NCBI GenBank assembly: GCA_033439295.1
Contig: JAVTLE010000005.1
Coordinates: 1,972,501-2,036,500, forward strand
Direction: 5' to 3'
DNA: 64,000 nt
Source of the DNA: Deuterostichococcus epilithicus
Taxonomy: Eukaryota > Chlorophyta > Trebouxiophyceae > Prasiolales > Stichococcaceae
The notes below the pieces were generated by a model, which ran no database searches, was not told the origin of the DNA, and saw only the letters and a list, made by a program, of their open reading frames with translations. Position numbers and translations under genes: made by a program. Below, in pieces: positions 55,894 through 64,000 of this stretch (position 1 is its first letter; every line of letters begins with the position of its first letter).

Positions 55894-56522
55894 GACGTAA
55901 GGGATCGAAGTGCTTGTGCTGGTAGATGGTGTGTCGCGCTGAATCAGCTCGACAATCAGCTCGAAGTGGTTCCGGAGATCAGATCACTCGGCACGTCAGT
56001 CTTGCTGGCCGCCGGCGCGATCCACCTTGGGAGTTTTCAGACCCTCACTGATGCTGTATCTCTGGCGCTGTCAAGCTGCAAATGTCGACAAGGGCGGGTT
56101 GCGACACTTTGCGAGCAGGTCTTGTGCGAGGGGATCTTGCTTCGCCCCTGTCAGACAGCGTTTGCACTCGAGTGCGCAGGTGGTGCAGTTGTGCACGAGG
56201 TCATCACAAGCCGCAAACACTAGCTTGACCATCTTCGATAGCTTGACCCGAGCTCTCCACCAAGTGCGGCGCCGTTGCGACACCTGCCAGACGTCCTCCT
56301 GGTGGCGCAACAGGAGCCGAGCAAGGCCGCCGCTGCCCGACGACCTGCACCACCTGTTTTGCGAATCTCAATCGTCTCGTTACACTCGAAGGCGGCTCTT
56401 GTTCAAATAGCGAGAAGGGGCCCTGGAGGAGGCTGTGCAGCCCGGCTGCACCCGCCGCAAGCGCGGTCGGCAGACGGATGGCGCACGCTGGCTGAAGGCT
56501 GCCGGATCGCCGGGGACCGATC
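55894..56522. promoter_or_regulatory. Divergent promoter region (TMEM115 / TFB1)
   Basis: 629 bp between divergent starts. Nothing else recognised. Confidence 0.5.
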
Positions 56523-59500
56523 ATGGCGGATGCATCGGGCGCTGCGCTGCTGCTGAAGCGCGCTAAGGTCGGCAAGGAGCCGGGCGTGCTGAGCATCTCA
56601 GCAACCAGCCTGACGTGGACGCCCAATGACCCCAATGCCGCGCAGCATGCGACCAGCGTGGCGACCTCCGTCATTACGAGTGTGTCCCTTGCCTGCATTG
56701 CCATGCTGCACCGGACTCGTGATGTGTGCTTCCTGATGCTTCCTGACGCGGCAATGCAGAAAGGTCGACCACATGCTGTGCATGCTGGGCTACATTGCAG
56801 AAACATGCCCTGTCTCAACCCGACGCAGGATGTGCGGATCTCCTGCGGATCGCCAGGCCGACGTCGGAGGACTGCAGAATCATGTCAGGCTGCTGAAAAT
56901 TTCTCATTCCGTGTGCAGATCAGCAGCGGGCAAAGGGAAAGCCATTCCTGCGGATCGTCACGCTGGGCAAGCCGTTTGTCTTCGAGCTGGAGGGCGTGGC
57001 GGACGTCGACGCGGTTGTGGACACGCTGGCACCGCTGCTTCCGAGGGCGCCTGTCGGCGGCGCGCCGCGTGGGCCTGACCCCCATGCCGCCCTGAAAGCG
57101 ACGCTGCTCAAGGACGACGCGTGCGCATGCAACCCCCGACTTCTCTTCTACTCTCGCTGAGCCGTCCTCAGTGGCAGAACCGCCCTGATGCTGGGCTCGC
57201 TAACCGAAGGCGTCGTCTCGCTCGATCAGATCACAGAAGTCCGGGCTTCCATTGAGTGTGGTGCCGAGCGGTCGTGACTCTCAGCACACAAGCGTCGTTC
57301 AAGCACGACCTGCCAAGCAGGACACCTTCAATGGCCGCAGGGACCTGAACAAGCTGTACGAGCAGCTGGTGCTCAGCGGCGTGCTCAGCGCAGACGAGTT
57401 CTGGAAGGGCCGCTCGCACCTGCTGAAAATCGGCAACGCCACTGCGCAGCAGCGCGTAGGCCTGTCCTCCGCCATGCTGACCGACATGCAGCCGTGAGTG
57501 CCGGTCCCTGGGCGCCGCCATCCCGAGTGCTGCACACGCTCCTGAAAGCATTCACTTCTGACACTGACCCTCTGCACGGCAAGCCAACGCGGCTGCGGGG
57601 GCCATGCCACATGGCGCGATCACCTGCAGCCTGTGCAGCCGGTGCCTGTCTGGATGTTGTGGCGTAGCGGTTTAGCCACGACTCTCAGTGACCCCAATGC
57701 GCAGGAGCGCTGACGGAAAGTCGGACACGGTGCGGGTGAAGCTGACGCCGGCGATGGTGCACCAGATCTTTGCGGAGAAGCCGCACGTGAAGCGCGCCTT
57801 CCAGGCCAACGTGCCGACGCGCATCATGTCGCACAACGACTTCTGGGCAAAGTTCCTGCGCCACCAGCTGCTGCAGCAGGCGCGCGCTGGGACGGCTGCA
57901 CGCCGCCGACAAACAACCAGATCATATCCTGATGACCTCACAGTTCCGAGCAGCATTGTTTCCACCTGCTGCCAAGAGGTGAGGAGCCCATGTGCCAGCC
58001 GCTGCCCTGCCCGGGTCTGCACAGAGCGTCAAGCGCCTCCCCGAGCTGCGTTCTCGACGCCGGGCGTCTTGAGGCCCACCCTTGCATGCCCGTGCTGCAG
58101 AACGCGCGGCGTGCCGGCTCGTCTGCGGACCGGACGTTCCAGGAGGAGGAGGAGTTTTTCGCAAAGTACGAGCGCAGCGGGGACGAGGAGGCGCGGGCGC
58201 TGGAGGGCGCCGTCAACCCCGCCGACGACATGACCGCGGACCAGAACAACGACATGAACACCGGCTACGGCGTCTGGCACAGCTCCCGCCAGGTGCCGAG
58301 GGCGCTGCGCAGGACAAAGCGAGGCACCGACATCGTGTGCACGCGCAGCCTGCGTGAAAGATTGTGGGCAGCAATCCCCGCCCAGCACGCACCGTTTCGG
58401 GCTGGGTGTGAGGCTCACACAGAACCGTCTCCGGTGCCGCTCAGATGTGATAGGTGACGTGTGCGATGCTGGCCCTCGGCGACGCCCTTCCTCCCAGTCG
58501 AGGTCGCAGCAGCACGCCGCCGGTGGCTGCAGCGCGCTTTCCAATCGTCAGAAGAGTTCCAGGCGGCCTGAATGCGGCCATGGAGCGATACCATTGCCGT
58601 CACACGACGAAGCTGGCTTGCTGTCGCTGCAGGACCCGATGGAGAGCAGCAAGTCGGCCGGGGGCGGCCTGATACGGGACATCAACCGCCACGCCCAGGT
58701 CGTCATGGAGGGCATGCCCGCCAGCCTGCCCGCGGACGCTGCCGACGCGGCCGTCACCCTTGCGGCCTCCGCCCCCGTGACTTGTTCCACCACCTTTCAT
58801 GAAACTGTGCTGGCTGTCTGTGCGTCAAGTTCTGTAGTGCGTGCACTCTGTGCACTCTCTTTCCTCAGGCTGACGCACACTTTCCACGCGGCTTTGGCGG
58901 GTGCACGAGTCCTTGCACCGCTTGAACGTCGCCCCTGCATGCCTGTCAGCGCGCGTCCCGACTTACTTGAGCTCAACATCTGTATGCAGCCAGCAAGTAG
59001 CGCCGGCCACCAGGGGTCCGGTCGGGAGGCGATGGATGCGGCTGAGCGGCCGGAGACTGGCGGAAGCGGCCTGGAGGACCTCCGGCAGCAGCCCGCCCCC
59101 GAGTTCTCGGAGCTCCGGATACAGGCATAATTTCTCATCCTATGATGTCCGAGTTGCTGCAACGACATTCGGTGTGTCACTGCAAAGAATGAAAGCAAGC
59201 AAGGCCTCAGCAACTCGAGGTGCGGCACAGGTTGGCTTAGCATCAGGCGGCAATGTTGGATGATACGGGTGTATGCCCGCAGGACCCGAGGCAGGCATTT
59301 GACGCGGCAGCCAGCGTCTCGGCGGCGGCAGACGACGACCCGGTCGGGGTCGCACGCAGCACCTACGCGGCGCATGAGGCGCTGCGTGCCATCGACCCGC
59401 TGCGGCTGGAGCCCGCCCTGCCGGACGATCTGGCGCTGCAGGTGTCGGCATGAGGCTGCCTCATCGGGTCGTGTGCCGCAAACACCGCGGCCCTTGCTTG

Positions 59501-60431
59501 CCGTACTGCTGTGCTCCCGCCTGCACGTGCCTTTGCAGCTCACGCGGCTCCTGCTGGCGCTGCGCACGCTACCTGTGGCCACGCATCTCCCCCGAGCATT
59601 AGGGCAGACGTTTGGCAGTCGGCCCGTCTGCTGAAGCCACGTCTTGAAGGCATCAGCACTGACGTAGCAACATGCCGCCGCTTGCAGGTGCTGGCGGACA
59701 TCCTGCACGACAGCCGAGGCGTAGGCAGCAATGGAGGCGCAGCCGTCTGGGCAGCAGAGGCATTGCTGCCGCAGGTAGGGGTTCTTAGGCTCACTGCTTC
59801 GCGGGGGACCGGCAGTGTGGCGGCTGGCATGCAGGGTATTGGAGCGATGTCTGGCTGGAAAAAGTCCTCATGCCAGGCACTTCCATGTCATAGTGCTTTC
59901 CTGCACCCGTGAACGAGGGTGAAGCGCTGTTTGTGACCCCGCCGGCATTGGACCGCCTGCCGCCGCAGGTGCGGGAGGTGTTGCGGCAGAAGGTGCTCAC
60001 GGCCAACGAGCTGCTGCGCCACATGTGGGCCTGCTTCCCGCTGGCGTCGCAGCAGCGCGTCGCCAAGGCGCAGCGCCTTGCTGCAGCGCTGTCCGCCCAC
60101 TACCAAGGGTGGGTCGAGCTGGGTACTATCTTGAATGCTTGATGTTGCAATAGAATGTCGCTGCATGTCGCACGACGGCGGGGCTCCACATGCACCCTGA
60201 TGTCGGCGTGTGCTGCTCCCAACGTGCATCTTCCCAAACCAGTAATTAGCCACACGCCCTCGAACTTTGGGTCTCGCTTGAACACGCAGGCTGCAGGGCA
60301 TGGAAGAGGCGTCATCGGGCGCAGAGCGGCGGCACATAGTGCAGCTGCTCCGCCCGATGAAGGACGCCATCGACGCCGCGCTGGCAAAGCTGGAGGCTAG
60401 CACAGCTGAAGCCGCAGGAGCGCAGAGCTGA
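56523..60431 (+). CDS. TFB1: TFIIH core subunit p62/TFB1 (GTF2H1)
   Basis: Many short exons from ATG 56523 to the stop at 60429-60431. The N-terminus (ALLLKRAKVGKEPGVLSISATSL then TWTPNDPN) and LRIVTLGKPFVFELEGV are the PH/PTB domain that binds activation domains. The first BSD block reads RRDLNKLYEQLVLSGVLSAD then EFWKGR. The second region holds VRVKLTPAMVHQIFAEKPHV and the block from RAFQANVPTRIMSHNDFW to AKFLRHQL. Further exons carry EEEEFFAKYERSG, LLSLQDPMESS, GLIRDINRHAQVVMEG, YAAHEALRAIDPLRLEP, and a C-terminal helical part (VLTANELLRHMWACFPL, HIVQLLRPMKDAIDAALAKL). p62 works in transcription initiation and nucleotide excision repair. Some middle exon borders (57110-57310, 58440-59260) are uncertain. 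Confidence 0.88.
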
Positions 60432-60434
60432 CAA

Positions 60435-60511
60435 GCCGTGTCGTGGCGGCACCCACCAAACACCTCATGAGTCGAGCAGAGCTGTTGTCAAAAGAAACCG
60501 AGTGAAATGCA
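60435..60511 (+). repeat. Conserved end sequence of array R
   Basis: Begins GCCGTGTCGTGGCGGCACCC three bases after the TFB1 stop and matches the reverse complement of 36438-36515. It runs into the first repeat unit at GTGAAATGCAC. Confidence 0.85.
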
Positions 60512-61530
60512 CCGCCGCCCCTATCCTTTCTTGTCTTCTTGTTAAAGGGGGAGCGGGACAACTGTTTTGTTGTCAAAAGAAATGCACCGCCGGCCCTATC
60601 CTTTCTTGCTTTCGTTTCAAAAGGGGGGCAGGGCGCCGGCTGTTTCGTTGTCAAAAGAAACCGAGAGCCGGCCCTTTTCTTTCTTGCGTTCTTGTTATTG
60701 TAAGAGGGGAGCGGGCAGATGGCGAGAACTATCGTTTCTCGGTTTCTTTTAAACAAAATGGCAAGAAAGTGTAGGGCACGGGCTTGTTTTACAAAGAAAG
60801 TATACGGCACGGGCTCGTTTTAAAAAGAAAGCAAGAAAGGATAGAGCACGGGCTCGTTTTACGAAGAAGACCTCGTTTTCATTTTCAAGAGAAAACGAGA
60901 AGGGATAGTTCTTGCCATCTTGATTTTTTTTAAAGCAAGAAAGGATAGGGCCGGCGTGTTGTGTACGTGTTCTCTGGTTCAAAGCGAGTCCGCGCCCTAT
61001 ACGTTCCTTTTGTCCTTGTCAGACAAACCCGTGCCCTATACTTTCTTGCCTTTTTGTCAAAAAGAAAAGGAAAAGGATAGTTCTCGCTGTCTTGCTTGTG
61101 TTGAAACGAAAACAAGAAAGGATAGGTCCAGCAGCGTGTTGGGTACGTAGTACGGGTCTTCTTTGTAAAACGAGCCCGTGCCCTATACGTTCTTGCTTTC
61201 TTGTCAAAACGAGCCCGTGCCCTATACTTTCTTTGGTTTGCTTTGGTTGTAAAACATGCCCGTGCCCTATGTTTTCTTGCCATTTTGTGTAAAAGAAACC
61301 GAGAAAGGATAGTTCTCGCCATCTGCCCGCTCCCCTCTTAACAAAAAAACAAGAAAGGATAGGGCCGGCGCTCGGTCTCTTTTGACAACGAAACAGCCGG
61401 CGCCCCGCCCCCCTCTGAACACGAAAACAAGAAAGGATAGGGCCGGCGGTGCATTCTTTTGACAACGAAACAGCCGGCTCCCCGCTCCCCTTCTAAACAG
61501 AAGGCGAAAAAGGATAGGGGCGGGAGCTGT
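60512..61530. repeat. Palindromic array R of about 70-bp units (foldback-like)
   Basis: About 1 kb. Direct units with CCTATCCTTTCTTG on the left (60512-60770) change to units in reverse orientation (CAAGAAAGGATAGGGCCGGC) on the right (61330-61510). The middle is a mosaic of variants carrying GTATAGGGCACGGGCTCG in both orientations. It is longer than array L but made of the same words, including AAAGGGG-GCGGG-CGCC and TTTCGTTGTCAAAAGAAACC. It lies immediately downstream of TFB1, so its 3' UTR probably runs into it. The short frames across it are not genes. Confidence 0.9.
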
Positions 61531-61841
61531 TGCTGTACAGGGTTTACCGAAGTGGACTGCCTGGACACGCCACAGCGAAGCACTTGGCGTACCGGCATTT
61601 CCACCTTGCAGTACGACGCTCCTATATTTTACATTTGCGATACGAAGCGTCCTGTTGAGATGTTTCGGACGCTTGTGAGGCACTCAAGCATGCGATCAGG
61701 TTGCAGCGCGTAGCTGGGCAGTGGCTACAGACCACTGGGTAATCATCACCGATCCGAGGGGAGTGAGAGACCAACCCCACTGGCGTGCCTCTGTGCGCAT
61801 CCGAAGTGTTAGCTGCTCACATTTGTTGAGACGTTCCTGCA
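61531..61841. promoter_or_regulatory. Upstream region of TPT transporter 2
   Basis: About 310 bp between array R and the start codon. The promoter must lie here or within the array. Confidence 0.4.
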
Positions 61842-64000
61842 ATGAGCTCGACCAAAGCAGCTTCGCCAAGGTCAGGCCAACCAAAGGCAGAGCCATCGGT
61901 CACAAGCCAGATACTGGCGACGTATGGGTGAGGCGTTAGCTGTGCGTGCACCCTTGGCAGTATTACAATGTGGTCTGTATGTCGCGGCGCACAGTGCTCT
62001 AAATCACTCCAGAATACCACACATGCGGTCAGGCCGTATTGCCTGCGGCAGCTGATATCACTCGATCGGCGCATGAGGGATCGGTCTTGCCTTGGTCTCG
62101 AGAGGACCGTTTCAATTTGAGACCGTCTGCGCTGCGCAGATATGTTACCATCTGGATCGCCCTCAGCGCTACCGGTGAGTGAAGTGCAACCCACTGCACA
62201 CTGCACATTCGATGCTGTTGCCGCACTGCTACGCCCAGTGCGCCACATCCATTCCACCAAACCAGTAGGCGATAGCAGTCAACACCGAGACGGTGCCGAC
62301 ATGTTGACCGCGCTGTGCTTTTTCCGCAGTCATCCTGTACAACAAGTACATCCTGACATGGGGCAACTTTCCCTACCCGGTGGCGCTGACGCTGTGGCAC
62401 ATGGCCTTCTGCTCGACGCTCGCCTTTGCGATCGTAAAGCTGGGCTACGTGCAGTCCATCAACATGAGCACGGAAATGTACTTGAAGTGAGTGTTCTTGG
62501 CACACCGCAACCGGCGCCGGAAATGCATTGCTGATGAGCATGGCTGGGTTGTGCGTGCAGGTTTGCCTGATGCTCTGGAGCTCCAGAACAGTAGACGGTG
62601 TGAATGCGGTCTCGAACGGGGTGTGTGGTCTGCCTCCGTAGGACGATCGTCCCGATCGGCGCGCTGTACTCCGGGACGCTGTGGCTGGGCAATGCAGCGT
62701 ATCTTTTCCTCAGCGTTTCCTTCATCCAGATGCTCAAGGTGGGTGCCTGGAGTGGGCTTGCACACCAGGCTGCTGAAGACAGCGCACACAGTGTCTGCCA
62801 ACTCCGTGGCTGACGTCGAGTGCCGCCCGACTGCCTGGTTACAGGCGTTGATGCCCGTGGCGGTGTTCTGTGTGGGCTGCGTCTTTGCCACGGAGAAGTT
62901 CAGCATGGGCACCTTCGGCAACATGATGATTGTCAGTTTGGGAGTGGCCATCGCCTCGTATGGTGCGTGTGCTCCATGTGCACAGCAACTGCACACTGCC
63001 CTGCTGCACCCTGATGTCCAGCTCCGCTGACAGCGAGTGCTTTGCCATCCGACTGCTCCATGATGCGGCATCACTGGCCTCAAGGCTGAGGTGATGCAGT
63101 CAAGCCCCTCAGAAACATCGTGCGCCTCCATGCAGGCGAACTGAACTTTGTGGTGATCGGCGTGGTGCTGCAGTTGTTGTCGATTGTCACGGAGTCCACG
63201 CGGCTGGTGCTTGTGCAGATCCTTCTGCAGCGGTGAGCTGTGTGGAAGTTCAAGTCTGCTGCACCTGGGGCTCTCAACCGCTGCGGCGGCACATCGCGCT
63301 GGTGTCGTGTGACACGCGGCGCGCAGTGCAGCACCCTGTGCTGTGGGCTGCAAATGCGCAGATGTCTCATGCAACCAGTGCATCTGTGCAGGCGGGGGCT
63401 GAAGCTGAACCCCATTACATCGCTCTACTACATCTCGCCCGCCTGCTTCTGCTTCCTGCTGCTGCCGTTCCTGATGTTTGAGCTGCCAAAGATCCGCAAC
63501 GACCCCAGCGTGGTGATCAGCCCGGCAATCTTGTTCAGCAATGCCGCCGCCGCCTTTGGTGAGTCGGCGCCATTCGAAATGCCATGGACTAGGCAGTTTC
63601 ATCGTGCAGCTTGCCTTGCCCGCAACGTCACTGTTTGGACAGTGTGTGCAGCACGCCCTGACGCCTGAGTTCAGTTGTCTTACTTCACGCGCAGCTTTGA
63701 ACATGGCGGTCTTCCTGCTGATTGGAAAGACATCGGCGCTGACGATGAACATCGCCGGCGTCGTCAAGGACTGGCTCCTGATCGGCCTGTCAGTCATGCT
63801 GTACAAGTGCGCTCCTGCCCCTCGAGGCATCTTGCGACACCTGCTGTCGGAGTTGAGGCCTACAGTTTTGTCGATGCTGTGCGAATGTTCTCAGGGTGGT
63901 GGCAGGCTTGACCGTTGCTGGCGGCAGACTTGCTGTCTTGTCCGGGAGCAGCAGCTTGGCTCATCACGTGCGGTTGGACAACCTGCAGGTCGCCAGTGTC
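61842..64000 (+). CDS. TPT-family sugar-phosphate/nucleotide-sugar translocator 2 (partial)
   Basis: Starts at ATG 61842 ([20 protein letters not shown]) and runs off the right edge. Exons at about 61842-61927, 62140-62174, 62330-62486, 62642-62738, 62845-62962, 63136-63232, 63392-63558 and 63695-63806 join in phase. Motifs: VILYNKYIL and [18 protein letters not shown] (first helices and loop of the TPT family), [17 protein letters not shown] with [51 protein letters not shown], and [20 protein letters not shown]. These fit the plant KVAG/KT-type translocators of the Golgi or endomembrane system. There is no plastid transit peptide. It is distinct from TPT transporter 1 at 33086. The last exon or exons lie beyond the window. 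Confidence 0.9.

Noticed and set aside
57115-57312. Possible GC-donor intron after LLKDD in TFB1
   Set aside because: The donor would be GCGTGC, and the exon on the other side is not fixed by conserved sequence, so it was left out of the GC-AG count.
35790-61530. CRISPR-like array interpretation of the two repeat blocks
   Set aside because: A eukaryotic nuclear setting; units are contiguous and vary, flip orientation, and have no unique spacers between constant repeats.
62445-63830. 461-residue open frame on the minus strand
   Set aside because: It lies antisense to the phased exons of TPT transporter 2 and crosses its introns. No family match; a GC-driven shadow.

Overview
The window reads as nuclear DNA of a green alga, most likely a chlorophyte of the Chlorella/Coccomyxa type. 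It is GC-rich and gene-dense, with many short introns (about 70-150 bp, usually ending ctgcag or gcag). Plant- and alga-type genes include a nuclear plastid ribosomal protein bL33, Rubisco-LSMT-like SET proteins, a SKIP22/FBXO7-type F-box protein, a LOS4/DBP5 helicase and a type II peroxiredoxin with an organelle leader. The exact species cannot be read from the sequence.

Layout. Positions 1-9457 are a dense cluster of 5'-truncated, mutually nested LINE copies of one family on both strands, with GC-rich minisatellites and a (CAAA)n tract. Positions 9485-14152 are an old, heavily broken Ty3/gypsy chromovirus on the minus strand, carrying later insertions. From about 14.8 kb onward the window is host genes: DCC/DUF393 protein (-), canopy-family ER protein (-), DBP5 DEAD-box helicase (+), (6-4) photolyase/animal-like cryptochrome (+), PEX7 (+), CHMP5/VPS60 (+), NOP53 (-), a TPT-family transporter (+), a 105-residue membrane protein (-), type II peroxiredoxin (-), a plastid-targeted protein with an acidic C-terminus (+), F-box SKIP22/FBXO7-like (-), plastid bL33 (+), two SET/LSMT-like methyltransferases (-,-), an unrecognised basic/acidic protein (-), TMEM115 (-), TFIIH p62/TFB1 (+), and a second TPT-family transporter (+) that runs off the right edge.

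The genes are mostly housekeeping and do not form one pathway. Many neighbours are divergent pairs with 0.4-0.8 kb between starts.

The most unusual signals are: (1) two long palindromic arrays, at about 35.8-36.4 kb and 60.5-61.5 kb, built of the same roughly 70-bp unit and sharing one conserved end of about 75 bp, which look like foldback-type elements; (2) the nested LINE cluster, which resembles the Zepp-type clusters proposed as centromeres in green algae; (3) seven GC-AG introns among roughly seventy traced here; and (4) a complete 287-bp MITE with perfect 12-bp terminal inverted repeats. Exon structures were traced by eye from reading frames and splice signals. Where exon lengths were summed (DBP5, CHMP5, TPT transporter 1, bL33, the 105-residue protein) they give an uninterrupted frame.
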